64,000 nt of DNA from Sediminibacterium sp051860225 (GTDB lineage Bacteria > Bacteroidota > Bacteroidia > Chitinophagales > Chitinophagaceae): positions 558,001-622,000 of the forward strand of contig NZ_JBHYEI010000002.1 of assembly GCF_051860225.1 (NCBI RefSeq). Reading direction: 5' to 3'. Under the pieces are notes generated by a model that searched no databases, was not told where the DNA came from, and saw nothing but the letters and a program-made list of their open reading frames with translations. Position 1 is the first letter of the stretch. Each line of letters begins with the position of its first letter. Shown one piece after another: positions 43,042 to 52,737 of this stretch. The position numbers were made by a program, and so were the translations under genes.

Positions 43042-44133
43042 TTAAACCACTTCTATTAATGAAGTCTGTGGAAAATTAGCATTGCGCATGGCGATATTCC
43101 GAACGGTTTGTGCTGTAAAATTTCTAAATGCTTCTTTAGTCAAATCATCGTTTCCTACCATAGCTGGAACTCCTTCATCTCCTCCTTCTCGAATGGTTTG
43201 CACTAAAGGAATCTGACCTAAGAAAGAGAGGTCATATTCCTCCGCCAGTTTCCTTCCCCCCTCTTTACCAAATAAATAATACTTATTGTTCGGTAATTCT
43301 GCAGGGGTAAAATAAGCCATATTTTCTACTAGCCCTATGATGGGCACATTTATTTGGGCTTGACTAAACATAGCAATTCCCTTTTTTGCATCTGCTAATG
43401 CAACATTTTGTGGAGTAGTTACAATTACCGCACCCGTTACTGGTACCGTTTGCATTAAAGTTAAATGTATATCTCCCGTTCCCGGCGGCATATCAATCAC
43501 TAAGTAATCTAGCTCACCCCAATCTACTTCTGTTACAAATTGTCTAATAGCAGAGCTTGCCATTGGACCTCTCCATACTACTGCATTCTTTTCATCTACC
43601 AACAAGCCAATACTCATTAGTTTAATTCCAAATTTATCCAAAGGAACAATCATACCTTTTCCATTCACTTCTTTCATCATGGGTCTGGCGCCTCGTACAC
43701 CAAACATAATTGGCACACTAGGTCCATAAATATCTGCGTCCATTAATCCAACTGATGCTCCCCCCTCTGCTAAAGCCAATGCTAAATTTGCGGATATAGT
43801 GCTTTTGCCTACTCCCCCTTTTCCACTCACTACCGCAATGATATTTTTAACCCCACCCAATACTTTTTGGTCGTCTTTACGAGTAGAAGTTGTATTGGCA
43901 GTAAAGTTAACCGTTACTTTAGCCTGCTTATTTACCAATAATTTGATGGCATTTTCACTAGCCCTACTCATTAAATCTTTCATAGGGCAAGCTGGTGTTG
44001 TCAATACAATGGTAAAGCTTACCGCATCCCCATCAATCACTATATCTTTTACCATGTTTAGGGTTACCAAATCCTTTCCTAAATCTGGTTCCTGCACATT
44101 ACTCAATGCTTGTAAGATTGCTTCAGTTGTCAT
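43042..44133 (-). CDS. mrp: Mrp/NBP35-family iron-sulfur carrier ATPase
   Basis: 363 aa. N-terminal MIP18/DUF59 domain (about 1-90), then the ATPase with the deviant Walker A SGKGGVGKST, ADIYGPSVPIMFG and DMPPGTGD. Family members carry a 4Fe-4S cluster through a C-terminal CxxC, which is absent here: the equivalent place reads ENMAYFTPAELPNNKYY. This is common in Bacteroidota, so cluster binding may use other residues or not occur. A -7 element (44171-44178) lies upstream. The BBP2 porin gene begins immediately after the stop. Confidence 0.93.
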   Translation of the reverse strand: MTTEAILQALSNVQEPDLGKDLVTLNMVKDIVIDGDAVSFTIVLTTPACPMKDLMSRASENAIKLLVNKQAKVTVNFTANTTSTRKDDQKVLGGVKNIIAVVSGKGGVGKSTISANLALALAEGGASVGLMDADIYGPSVPIMFGVRGARPMMKEVNGKGMIVPLDKFGIKLMSIGLLVDEKNAVVWRGPMASSAIRQFVTEVDWGELDYLVIDMPPGTGDIHLTLMQTVPVTGAVIVTTPQNVALADAKKGIAMFSQAQINVPIIGLVENMAYFTPAELPNNKYYLFGKEGGRKLAEEYDLSFLGQIPLVQTIREGGDEGVPAMVGNDDLTKEAFRNFTAQTVRNIAMRNANFPQTSLIEVV

Positions 44134-44170
44134 TGTTGCTCAAGTTTTTGTTAAAATAACCGTTGGATTG

Positions 44171-44178
44171 CAAAGTTA
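44171..44178 (-). promoter_or_regulatory. Candidate -7 element (TAACTTTG) of mrp
   Basis: Minus-strand TAACTTTG (plus CAAAGTTA) matches TAnnTTTG. Predicted start near 44166 gives a leader of about 33 nt. Confidence 0.4.
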
Positions 44179-44229
44179 ACAACCTAGGACTTTACTTTGT
44201 TATGAAATACGGAGAACAAAGCAATTTAG

Positions 44230-44237
44230 TACCTTTG
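44230..44237 (+). promoter_or_regulatory. Candidate -7 element (TACCTTTG)
   Basis: TACCTTTG 26 bp upstream of the start at 44264, the same octamer as before metZ and fmt. No clear -33. Confidence 0.45.
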
Positions 44238-44263
44238 CTCTCCCTTAAACCGCAACTGCCTTT

Positions 44264-44914
44264 ATGAAAAGATTGATTTTACTTATTTTGGTCATATTCG
44301 TCGGCTTAGGATTAGTGCAAAAGGCAAATGCGCAACAAACCAATCCTTATAGAGATTCAATTGTACAGCTATATGGGGTTGTAATGACTGCTGATAGCTT
44401 AAGAGGTATTCCTTCCGCTTCTGTAATTGTTGAGGGTAAGGGTAGAGGTACCATTACGAGCTTTGATGGTGTATTTTCAATTGCGGTAATGAAAGGAGAT
44501 AGGATAACTTTTAGTAGTATTGGCTTTAAAAACAACAGCATACAAATTCCGCTGAATTTAGAAAGCAATCAATATAGTGTTATTCAATTACTAGTTAGTG
44601 ATACTGCTTATTTGCCTGCAACAATATTAAAGCCAAGGCCAACTCGAGAACAATTTGAACGGGATTTTTTAAACAATCGATTCCCAGATGATGCTTATGA
44701 AATTGCTCGAAAAAATACAGATGAAGCAACCCGTAGAATTTTATTAAATAGCTTACCAGCTGATGGAAGAGAAGCGGTAAACTATCAATTAAGACAACAA
44801 TCCAATAAATACTATTATGCTGGCCAAGTGCCGCCAATGAATATCATGAATCCTGCTGCTTGGGCCGACTTTATTACAGCTTGGAAGCGTGGCGATTTCA
44901 AAAGAAAAAAATAA
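44264..44914 (+). CDS. Carboxypeptidase-regulatory-like domain exported protein
   Basis: 216 aa. Signal peptide to about residue 23 (KANAQQ). Residues about 35-110 form a CarboxypepD_reg-like domain (LYGVVMTADSLRGIPSASVIVEGKGRGTITSFDGVFSIAV...SSIGFKN), the domain normally found at the start of TonB receptors, here as a stand-alone protein. The C-terminal half (REQFERDFLNNRF...) is helical with a charged tail and not recognised. It is 6 bp ahead of the Hbd gene. Confidence 0.85.
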   Translation: MKRLILLILVIFVGLGLVQKANAQQTNPYRDSIVQLYGVVMTADSLRGIPSASVIVEGKGRGTITSFDGVFSIAVMKGDRITFSSIGFKNNSIQIPLNLESNQYSVIQLLVSDTAYLPATILKPRPTREQFERDFLNNRFPDDAYEIARKNTDEATRRILLNSLPADGREAVNYQLRQQSNKYYYAGQVPPMNIMNPAAWADFITAWKRGDFKRKK

Positions 44915-44920
44915 TTTAAC

Positions 44921-45817
44921 ATGTCTATATTTAATATTTCTGTAATTGGAGCTGGTACCATGGGTAATGGTATTGCACATGTATTTGCGCAAAAGGGATT
45001 TAAAGTAGTTTTAGTAGACGTGCAAGAAGCACAACTCGCAAAAGCCTTGGCTACTATAGAGAAAAACTTAGACAGAATGGTGACTAAAGGCACTATTACT
45101 GCAGAAGAAAAAAACGAAACACTTGCGAATATAACTACCAACACGTCTGTGAGTGAAGGGGTTGGCTCCGCTGATTTAGTGGTAGAAGCTGCTACAGAAA
45201 ATGTTGAATTAAAATTGAAAATATTCAGAGAGATAGATGCGGCAGCTCCTGCCAACGCTATTCTTGCGAGCAATACATCCTCTATTTCAATCACTAAAAT
45301 TGCTGCTGCAACCAATCGACCTAATAAAGTAATTGGCATGCATTTTATGAACCCAGTTCCAGTAATGAAGCTGGTAGAAATCATCAATGGTTATGCTACA
45401 GATAATACTGTAACTGAAATGATTGTAGAATTAAGCAAACAGTTAGGTAAAGTGCCTTCTGTAGTAAATGATTATCCAGGATTTATTGCTAATAAGGTAT
45501 TGATGCCCATGATCAATGAAGCCATCTATTCTTTATATGAGGGTATTGCTGATGTTGAATCAATTGATACCATTATGAAACTGGGAATGGCTCATCCGAT
45601 GGGTCCTTTACAATTGGCAGACTTTATTGGATTAGATGTTTGCTTGAGCATCATGAATGTATTGTATAACGGATATGGAAATCCTAAATATGCTCCATGT
45701 CCATTATTAGTTAATATGGTAACCGCCCGCAAGTTAGGGGTAAAATCGGGTGAAGGGTTTTACGTTTACACTACTGGCTCAAAGGAATTGGTTGTAAGCC
45801 CAAACTTTAAAAAGTAG
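44921..45817 (+). CDS. 3-hydroxyacyl-CoA (3-hydroxybutyryl-CoA) dehydrogenase
   Basis: 298 aa. NAD-binding N-terminus VIGAGTMGNGIAHVFAQKG, then ASNTSSISIT, the HFMNPVPVMKLVEI catalytic His motif, NDYPGFIANKVLMP, EGIADVESIDTIMKLGMAHPMGPLQLADFIGLD and a C-terminal KSGEGFYVY. Complete. It oxidises 3-hydroxyacyl-CoA in fatty-acid or butyrate-type metabolism. Single-domain length favours an Hbd-type enzyme. Confidence 0.95.
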   Translation: MSIFNISVIGAGTMGNGIAHVFAQKGFKVVLVDVQEAQLAKALATIEKNLDRMVTKGTITAEEKNETLANITTNTSVSEGVGSADLVVEAATENVELKLKIFREIDAAAPANAILASNTSSISITKIAAATNRPNKVIGMHFMNPVPVMKLVEIINGYATDNTVTEMIVELSKQLGKVPSVVNDYPGFIANKVLMPMINEAIYSLYEGIADVESIDTIMKLGMAHPMGPLQLADFIGLDVCLSIMNVLYNGYGNPKYAPCPLLVNMVTARKLGVKSGEGFYVYTTGSKELVVSPNFKK

Positions 45818-45824
45818 TACAATT

Positions 45825-46715
45825 TTATAGCGAGTTCCCAAATGCTATTAAGTAAATGGCAATAGCAGACAATGCTATTCCTATCCAATTGATTAGAGAT
45901 AGCTTTTCTTTAAAAAGAATGGCAGCTACCAGCGTACTGAATAATACAATACCCATATTATTTACAGGTAAGCTTGCACTGGTTTCCCATGGACTGTCTT
46001 GAAGAAAATGCACTAAACACCAGATAGAAAAATAATTGGGGATACCAATGCATATACCTGCAATCACTTGATTGAATTTAAAAATCAATTGTTTTTTCCA
46101 ATATTGAAAAATTAAAACTAGGGTACCGATAGATGCAGCAGAGAAAAATCCTGAAATCAAAAAAGCATTATTGGTTTCTTTAGTCACATAAGTTTGTTGC
46201 ACATGATTAATTAATGCGTCTAAAAATCCACTTCCTATGAATACCAGCAAAGGCAATAGAATTTTTTGAAACATAGGAATAGGCTGAGCATTTCCCGATT
46301 CATTTTTTTGTGGGTAGCAGGTAAATATGACTGCAATTAAAGCTAATGAAATACCTACTATTTCCCAGCCCACCACTTGTTCGTTGTATAATACAATGGT
46401 CAAAATAACAGGAATAATTAAAGATAATTTATTAGCAACAGATGCCACCGCAACGCCCAGTTTTTGAGCGGTTATCCCAATCAAATTAAAACTAGTAATA
46501 AAGAGCAATCCCATGATCATTGCCCACCTAAACCAAGGTGTAGTAACCGATTCAGCCTGAATAGGGAATGCACCGTTTACAATAGAACCGGTAATAACAC
46601 AAGTTATATAATTGAATACGATAGCGGGAAATACTGGTATATTGAATTTGCCACAAACCTTAAAAGAGAGTAATAAATAGCTGGTTAAAACTATGCTGCC
46701 AAATAAAAAAATCAT
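45825..46715 (-). CDS. EamA/DMT-family transporter
   Basis: 296 aa, about ten membrane helices in two repeats typical of the drug/metabolite transporter superfamily (EamA). The last helix VNNMGIVLFSTLVAAILFKEKLSLINWIGIALSAIAIYL is characteristic. Substrate unknown. Its start overlaps the ribD stop by 4 nt, so it is coupled to ribD, which raises flavin-related transport as a possibility only. Confidence 0.85.
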   Translation of the reverse strand: MIFLFGSIVLTSYLLLSFKVCGKFNIPVFPAIVFNYITCVITGSIVNGAFPIQAESVTTPWFRWAMIMGLLFITSFNLIGITAQKLGVAVASVANKLSLIIPVILTIVLYNEQVVGWEIVGISLALIAVIFTCYPQKNESGNAQPIPMFQKILLPLLVFIGSGFLDALINHVQQTYVTKETNNAFLISGFFSAASIGTLVLIFQYWKKQLIFKFNQVIAGICIGIPNYFSIWCLVHFLQDSPWETSASLPVNNMGIVLFSTLVAAILFKEKLSLINWIGIALSAIAIYLIAFGNSL

Positions 46716-47767
46716 AATAAATTCCGCTTAAAATATTGAATAATATCTGTACCTAGTTTTGCTTCATTCATCAACTGCTCATTAAATAAATGAGGAGCTT
46801 GAATTACATATTCATAGTTGGTTCCTATTGCATGACTAGCTTTTATAACTCGTGCTTCATCCCATAATGCTTGGTTAATAAAGCTTTGCAACAGCTTTGC
46901 TCCTCCCTCAACTAAAATACTTTGTACTTGATGCTCATATGCGTATGCTAAAATCGGTTTTAATAAGCTAGGTTGTTCAATTAATTGGATATACCTAACT
47001 GCATTTTGAATTTCATTCTTAATTGTATTAAATACCCAAGTTGGTTGATGATCATTGAGCAGGTGAAAACTTTGGTTGAGTTGCAATGTTCTATCAATGA
47101 CCATTCGCAATGGGTTTGGCTTTAGTCCAAAACGTGCATTCAATTGTGGGTTATCGGTAATTGTTGTTTGAGTACCCACTAAGATTGCTGCTTCTTCTGA
47201 ACGCCAAGTATGCACTAATCTTTGCGTGTATGAATTACTGATCTTTATTTCCTGCCCTTTAACCCCAATCACTTCATCAGCAGTTTGGGCCCATTTTAAT
47301 ATAATATAGGGGCGTCTATTCAAATGAAAATTAAAAAATCGTTTATTTAAATCCTTACAGTCATTTTCTAAAATAGGTCCAATTACTTCAACGCCTTCTT
47401 GCATTAACCTTGTTGCTCCCTTTCCGTTTACTGCATCAAAAGGATCCATGCAACCAATCACCACTTTCTTTATTTGATTAGCAATGATAAGATTAGTACA
47501 GGGTGGTGTTTTACCAAAATGCACACAGGGTTCTAAGCTTACATATAAAGTTGATTCTTTTATTTTCTCTCGATTATTTTCCGCAACACTATTGATACAA
47601 TTCACTTCAGCATGCGCTTGTCCATACTGTGCATGATACCCTTCTCCAATAATTTGATCTTGGTAAACCAAGACTGCACCTACCATTGGATTGGATGCAA
47701 CCAATCCAGCTCCTTTTTGAGCCAGCTGCAAACATCTTTGCATGTAGAATTCGTGATTGATGGGCAT
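46712..47767 (-). CDS. ribD: Bifunctional riboflavin biosynthesis protein RibD
   Basis: 351 aa. Two-domain enzyme: residues 1-145 are the deaminase with the zinc site HAEVNCI and PCVHFGKTPPC; the remainder is the reductase domain (RPYIILKWAQTADEVIG...VEGGAKLLQSF). It converts the GTP cyclohydrolase II product through deamination and NADPH reduction. Complete. Divergent from prmC with 39 bp between starts. Confidence 0.97.
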   Translation of the reverse strand: MPINHEFYMQRCLQLAQKGAGLVASNPMVGAVLVYQDQIIGEGYHAQYGQAHAEVNCINSVAENNREKIKESTLYVSLEPCVHFGKTPPCTNLIIANQIKKVVIGCMDPFDAVNGKGATRLMQEGVEVIGPILENDCKDLNKRFFNFHLNRRPYIILKWAQTADEVIGVKGQEIKISNSYTQRLVHTWRSEEAAILVGTQTTITDNPQLNARFGLKPNPLRMVIDRTLQLNQSFHLLNDHQPTWVFNTIKNEIQNAVRYIQLIEQPSLLKPILAYAYEHQVQSILVEGGAKLLQSFINQALWDEARVIKASHAIGTNYEYVIQAPHLFNEQLMNEAKLGTDIIQYFKRNLL

Positions 47768-47806
47768 AAGCTTGCAAAAATAAACAAATGATAGCTACAT
47801 TGCAGC

Positions 47807-48661
47807 ATGACCATCAGAGATGCTAAGCAAGCCATCATAGAAGCCATTGAACCCATTTATGACAATAGAGAAGCAGTTAATATTGCTACTTTATTGCTTG
47901 AGGAACTAACAGGTTATAGTAAAATGAATCAATTTTTACAAAAACAATCTTTGGTTTCGGAAGCGATATCCAGCAAGCTGAATCATTGTATTGAGCGCCT
48001 GAGTAAAGGTGAACCTGTTCAATATATCATTGGGAAAGCATGGTTTATGGAAATGGAGTTAATTGTCAATTCAAGTACTTTAATTCCAAGACCCGAAACA
48101 GAAGAATTGGTGGATGCCTTAATTAAATATTTGAAAACTAATAACAAAGAACAAGTTCAAATTCTAGAAATAGGTTCAGGTAGCGGTTGTATACCAATTG
48201 CAATTGCAAAATACTATCCGAAAGCAATAGTTACCAGTATTGATATTAGCAAAGAAGCATTAGAAGTTGCAAGGAGAAATGCGGAACAAATTGGTGTAAC
48301 AATTAAATGGGAACTATTAGATTTTCTAAATCAAACTCATTGGGAAAATATAGGAACTTATGATATTATTATTAGCAATCCACCCTATATCCGAAAAGCA
48401 GAAGCAGCCAATATGCATACCAATGTATTAGCCTACGAGCCACATAATGCACTATTTGTAGAAGACAATGACCCATTGATTTTTTATAAAGCCATTCATG
48501 AATTCTGCTCCATTCACTTGAATAAAAATGGGGCCATTTTTTTAGAGATCAACGAAAGCTTAGGTAAATCAACTGCGGATGTATTTAATACTAACTATTC
48601 TGTAGAGATAAAAAAAGATATGCAAAATAAAGAAAGGATGATAATGGCTTATCAATTTTGA
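47807..48661 (+). CDS. prmC: Peptide chain release factor N5-glutamine methyltransferase
   Basis: 284 aa. PrmC methylates the GGQ glutamine of release factors. The SAM-binding motif ILEIGSGSGCIPIAIAKYYP and the catalytic NPPYI are present, with the N-terminal helical domain (about 1-85) seen in the family. The last 10 nt overlap the ExbD gene convergently. Confidence 0.96.
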   Translation: MTIRDAKQAIIEAIEPIYDNREAVNIATLLLEELTGYSKMNQFLQKQSLVSEAISSKLNHCIERLSKGEPVQYIIGKAWFMEMELIVNSSTLIPRPETEELVDALIKYLKTNNKEQVQILEIGSGSGCIPIAIAKYYPKAIVTSIDISKEALEVARRNAEQIGVTIKWELLDFLNQTHWENIGTYDIIISNPPYIRKAEAANMHTNVLAYEPHNALFVEDNDPLIFYKAIHEFCSIHLNKNGAIFLEINESLGKSTADVFNTNYSVEIKKDMQNKERMIMAYQF

Positions 48662-49047
48662 TCAACCGCCATCACTGGTGTAGCACCTAGCTTTTTTATG
48701 ACTTGCATGATTTTTATGGAAGTTCCTAAGTGAGAGGTACTATCTCCATTTATTACCACAGTTGGCTTATCCGTTTCCTTAGATAAATATTCTTGTAATT
48801 TAACTTCTAAATTTTCAATGGCGATAGGTTCTGCACCAATAAATAATTGTTGATCTTTATTTACACTAATTACAACTGTTTGCTTAGCTTTTGTATCTGC
48901 TTTTGCTTTAGGATTTGAAACCTTAATAACGTTAGGATTTGCTAATGTTGAAACAATTAAAAAAAACAAAAGCAAAATGAATAAAATATCATTCAGTGCC
49001 CCTGTATGCATTTCAGGATGTGTCCTAAATCTATTACGGATATTCAT
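48652..49047 (-). CDS. exbD: ExbD/TolR-family biopolymer transport protein
   Basis: 131 aa from ATG 49047 (MNIRNRFRTHPEMHTGALND). The frame is open to 49089 but that would overlap the ExbB gene; 49047 begins one base after the ExbB stop. Single membrane helix ALNDILFILLLFFLIVST with the conserved functional Asp, then a periplasmic domain with two beta-alpha units. Works with ExbB to energise TonB or Tol. Confidence 0.93.
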   Translation of the reverse strand: MNIRNRFRTHPEMHTGALNDILFILLLFFLIVSTLANPNVIKVSNPKAKADTKAKQTVVISVNKDQQLFIGAEPIAIENLEVKLQEYLSKETDKPTVVINGDSTSHLGTSIKIMQVIKKLGATPVMAVDQN

Positions 49048-49048
49048 A

Positions 49049-49732
49049 TTATCTGGTTGGCTCCTGTAAAATATCCATGAAATCTGCACTTGCAGCTTCC
49101 ATTTTATTGGCCGTTTTATCTATTTGTGTGCTTAAAAAATTATGACCTACATAAGCAATCAATCCGATGATTAAACCAGTTGCAGATGTAATCATTTTGG
49201 TGTAAATACCGCCTGCAATAGTGTTCAAAGTGTATTCTCCAGTTGAAGCAATTCCATAGAATAATTGAACCATTCCTATAATTGTACCTAAGAACCCAAA
49301 CATGGGTGCTATACCAGCTATCAATGACAATATATTCAAATTCTTCTCCATATTGTACATTTCTAGCTTACCTACATTTTCCATACTCTTCTCAATAGCA
49401 TCAATAGGCTTACCAATTCTTTGTAATCCTTTATCAATCATTTTTGCAACAGGAGTTCGATTATTTTTTGCATAACTTTTAGCAGCTTGAACATTTCCAG
49501 ATAAAATATGGTCTCGAATAACAACCATAAAATTTTGGTCAATTTTCCCTGCCTTATTAATAGCAAACAATCGCTCGGTAAAAACATATATAGCTGCAAT
49601 CAATAATGCATACAAAGGATACATAATCCAGCCGCCTTTTTCTAACAAAGTCCATAAAGACACTTTTTCGGCTGTAGTAACCGCAGCAGTTGCCACTTTT
49701 TGTAATGAATCAGATTGTAATAAGTAGAACAT
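49049..49732 (-). CDS. exbB: ExbB/TolQ-family proton channel
   Basis: 227 aa. MotA/TolQ/ExbB domain: three membrane helices (about 30-50, 135-155, 170-195), the LEKGGWIMYPLYALLIAAIYVFTERL start and the APMFGFLGTIIGMVQLFYGIAS block. It forms the proton-driven motor with ExbD, encoded 1 bp downstream. This pair likely powers TonB-dependent receptors such as the one at 27922, though several pairs usually exist in these genomes. Confidence 0.95.
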   Translation of the reverse strand: MFYLLQSDSLQKVATAAVTTAEKVSLWTLLEKGGWIMYPLYALLIAAIYVFTERLFAINKAGKIDQNFMVVIRDHILSGNVQAAKSYAKNNRTPVAKMIDKGLQRIGKPIDAIEKSMENVGKLEMYNMEKNLNILSLIAGIAPMFGFLGTIIGMVQLFYGIASTGEYTLNTIAGGIYTKMITSATGLIIGLIAYVGHNFLSTQIDKTANKMEAASADFMDILQEPTR

Positions 49733-49837
49733 GTATTTATTTTAATTTGCTAAATTAGTAGGTTCTACAAAAGAACAATTATTCGTGCATAAATAATCAT
49801 ACACATCTTTAATTAAGAAAGATTTTACACATATCAA

Positions 49838-50776
49838 TTATTTACTAGGCCTTTCTATTTCTTTCATTTTCATCATCGCCATAATTTGACGCATATTATC
49901 TTGCATACCCTCTGGGCTTCCGTCTAAGAAAATAACATTCCCCTTTCCAATTTCGGCAAAGTTCTTTATAGCTTCTGTCCACATACTGAACAAGATTACA
50001 TTAGTATCCAAATTGGCCTGCTTCATTTCTTCTGCTGCTTGACTCATCCCCTTTGCCACTTCTTGTCTAAAAAGTGCCACACCCATCCCACGTAAACGAG
50101 CTGCTTCTCTTTCTGCTTCAGCAGCAATTTTAATTGCATTACCTTCTGCTTCAGCTCCTTTTGTTTTGGTTATCAATAAAGCTTGTCCTTCATTTTCTGC
50201 AGCAGCTTTTAGATTATTACTCGCTACCACCCTACTCATACTTTCCATGATTACTTGATCAAAAGTAATATCGTTTATTTGCAAATCTTGTAAATGATAA
50301 CCCCACTCTTCCAAAGATTTATCAATCTGTTGTTTAACATCTTCCACAATTTCCCTACGAAGCAATAAAATTTCCGCTTGTTTTTTTGTTGCAACAAAAG
50401 CACGGATAGACCCTTCAACAGTTCTAATTAAGGCTTGCATCAAATCCTTTTCAGAAATAAATTTAAATGCTACATTCTTTATTGTTTGCTCATCTTGATT
50501 GATGACCGAATACAACAACATACTCTTAAAGTATACATTAGCCTGATCTACCGTTACAGCCTGAAACTCTAATTCAACTGATCGGTTTTGGATACTAACC
50601 GTTTTATACACTTGTTCTAGAATAGGAATTTTAAAATTCAATCCTGGCATTAAGATCCTTCTATATTTACCGAACATGGTAATAACAGCAATTGTTCCTT
50701 GATTCACGGTAACCAAGCCTGTAAAAACAATAATCAAGGCAACTATTAGCCACCAATAATTCATTAAAAATTGCAT
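49838..50776 (-). CDS. SPFH/Band-7 (stomatin-like) membrane protein
   Basis: 312 aa. N-terminal membrane helix (about 7-24), then the SPFH domain (VTVNQGTIAVITMFGKYRRILMPGLNFKIPILEQVYKTVSIQNRSVELEFQAVTVDQ) and a long coiled coil (residues about 165-260). Such proteins form membrane rings and modulate proteases or lipid domains. No protease partner (NfeD/FtsH) is adjacent. It follows pepT after 27 bp. Confidence 0.93.
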   Translation of the reverse strand: MQFLMNYWWLIVALIIVFTGLVTVNQGTIAVITMFGKYRRILMPGLNFKIPILEQVYKTVSIQNRSVELEFQAVTVDQANVYFKSMLLYSVINQDEQTIKNVAFKFISEKDLMQALIRTVEGSIRAFVATKKQAEILLLRREIVEDVKQQIDKSLEEWGYHLQDLQINDITFDQVIMESMSRVVASNNLKAAAENEGQALLITKTKGAEAEGNAIKIAAEAEREAARLRGMGVALFRQEVAKGMSQAAEEMKQANLDTNVILFSMWTEAIKNFAEIGKGNVIFLDGSPEGMQDNMRQIMAMMKMKEIERPSK

Positions 50777-50803
50777 AAAAATTTATTTTAATAAAGATAA
50801 TAT

Positions 50804-52066
50804 CTATTTGGTCAGATTAGCTCCCTTTTCTTCCCATACTTGAACCAACTGGATCAATACATCTACAGCACGTTCCATATCAGCAACTCCTACCCATTCT
50901 TTCTTACTATGAATGGCTTGCATACCAGTGAATATATTTGGACAGGGCAATCCCATAAAACTGAGTCTACTCCCATCTGTGCCTCCCCTAATTGGTTCTT
51001 TAATAAAGGATAGTCCACATTTCTTATAAGCTTCTTCAGCAAATGCACTGATGAAAGGATAAAGGTCAATTACTTCCTTCATATTTCTATATTGCTCTAC
51101 TTCGGTAAAAGAAACACTTGCTCCAGGAAATTGATTAATTACTTGATGTGCAATCTGTATTATACAGGCTTGGTGTTCAGCCAATTTGGCTGTTTCAAAA
51201 TCACGAATAATAAATTCAATAGTGGCTTTCTCAGCTAATCCGTCTACCCTTATAGGGTGAACAAACCCTTGTTTCTTTTCAGTTACTTCAGGAGCCAAAA
51301 TTGCTTTAGGCAATTGGTCTAAAATTGCCGCAGCAACTTTTAAGGCATTAACCATTTTACCTTTTGCATATCCCGGATGTGCAATAACACCTTCAATATT
51401 AACCGTGAAGCCATTAGCGCTAAATGTTTCGTCTTCAAACGTACCTAATTCTCCCCCATCTAAGGTATAGGCAAATTCTGCGCCTAATTTGTTTAAATCT
51501 AATTTATCAGTTCCTCTTCCAACTTCTTCGTCGGGCGTAAACAAAATTTTAATGGTGCCATGTGGAATAGTTGAATTCTTCACAATGTATTCAACAAAAT
51601 TCATGATAATTGAAACACCAGCTTTATCATCTGCACCCAGCAAAGTTTTACCACTGGCAGTAATAATATCTTTTCCAATATGCTGCTTTAAATAGGGAAA
51701 ATCTTTGGGTTCAATAACGATAGATGGATCATCAGGCAAAACAATGGGTAATCCATCATAAGATTTATGTAATAAAGGTTTGACATGTGTTCCGCTACAA
51801 TCAGGGGCAGTATCCATATGTGCACAAAAACAAATTGCAGGAATTGGCTTAATCGTATTGGATGGAATGGTAGCATATACATAACCAAACTCATCCATAT
51901 GAGCATCTTCAACTTGTAACGCTTGTAATTCTTTGACTAATAATTCGCCTAGAAGCTTCTGCTTTTGGGTGGAAGGGAAACTAATACTCTGTGGATCACT
52001 CTGTGTATCAATTTGTACATAACGAATTAATCTTTCTGCAACACTATAGTTAGTTAAAGCACGCAT
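50804..52066 (-). CDS. pepT: Peptidase T (tripeptide aminopeptidase)
   Basis: 420 aa, family M20B. Zinc ligands and catalytic residues appear in FCAHMDTAPDCSG, TLLGADDKAG, TPDEEVGRG and GGTDGSRLSFMG. It removes the N-terminal residue of tripeptides in the cytoplasm. Complete, start MRALTNYSVAERLIRYVQIDTQSD typical. Confidence 0.97.
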   Translation of the reverse strand: MRALTNYSVAERLIRYVQIDTQSDPQSISFPSTQKQKLLGELLVKELQALQVEDAHMDEFGYVYATIPSNTIKPIPAICFCAHMDTAPDCSGTHVKPLLHKSYDGLPIVLPDDPSIVIEPKDFPYLKQHIGKDIITASGKTLLGADDKAGVSIIMNFVEYIVKNSTIPHGTIKILFTPDEEVGRGTDKLDLNKLGAEFAYTLDGGELGTFEDETFSANGFTVNIEGVIAHPGYAKGKMVNALKVAAAILDQLPKAILAPEVTEKKQGFVHPIRVDGLAEKATIEFIIRDFETAKLAEHQACIIQIAHQVINQFPGASVSFTEVEQYRNMKEVIDLYPFISAFAEEAYKKCGLSFIKEPIRGGTDGSRLSFMGLPCPNIFTGMQAIHSKKEWVGVADMERAVDVLIQLVQVWEEKGANLTK

Positions 52067-52154
52067 TGTTTTTATCGCAAGTTAATATTTGTTACCCCAT
52101 CTATTGCATTTATAGATTTCAGTTTTTATATTGTAAAAACTAAATACCCTCCAA

Positions 52155-52706
52155 ATGAAAAAAACAATAATAGCTGTGTTAATAGGTGGAATCGTATTAT
52201 TCATGTGGCAGTTCTTGTCTTGGACTGCATTAAATTTACACAGTGCTTCACAGCAGTACACACCCAATCAAGATAGCATCTTACAGATGCTGAAAACCAA
52301 TCTAGATAAAGAGGGAGGCTATTACTTACCCTCTGCACCTTCTGGAACCTCATTTGAAGATATGGAAAAATTAGCAACTGCTAATATTGGGAAACCTTGG
52401 GCCAGCATTCAATTTCATCATTCTTTAGAATACAATATGGGTATGAATATGGTGAGGGGGTTGGTTGCAAATATGTTTATCATTTGGTTATTGTGCTGGA
52501 TTCTTGGAAAATTAGCCAGCAATAATTTCACTACCACTTTTACATCCTCCGTTTTTATTGGACTAATTGTTTATTTGAATAGTAGCTATACAGGACATAT
52601 TTGGTATCCAATATTTGATATCCGAGCTTATTTAATAGATGCTATAGTAAGCTGGGGACTGGTGGGCATTTGGCTGGGTTGGTGGATGAATAGAAGCCCG
52701 AAGTAA
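52155..52706 (+). CDS. Four-helix membrane protein of unknown function
   Basis: 183 aa. An N-terminal hydrophobic helix (6-26), a soluble loop of about 70 residues and three C-terminal helices (102-122, 128-147, 157-178). No family recognised with confidence. A strong palindromic terminator follows 31 bp after its stop. Divergent from pepT. Confidence 0.65.
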   Translation: MKKTIIAVLIGGIVLFMWQFLSWTALNLHSASQQYTPNQDSILQMLKTNLDKEGGYYLPSAPSGTSFEDMEKLATANIGKPWASIQFHHSLEYNMGMNMVRGLVANMFIIWLLCWILGKLASNNFTTTFTSSVFIGLIVYLNSSYTGHIWYPIFDIRAYLIDAIVSWGLVGIWLGWWMNRSPK

Positions 52707-52737
52707 AGGAGTTTTTATACTGAAACATACAAAAACA

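Noticed and set aside
43799..44179. 126-aa open frame antisense to mrp
   Set aside because: Shadow frame of an unmistakable Mrp gene.
44815..45387. 190-aa open frame antisense to the hydroxyacyl-CoA dehydrogenase
   Set aside because: Shadow of a clear gene on the other strand; no domain or start context.
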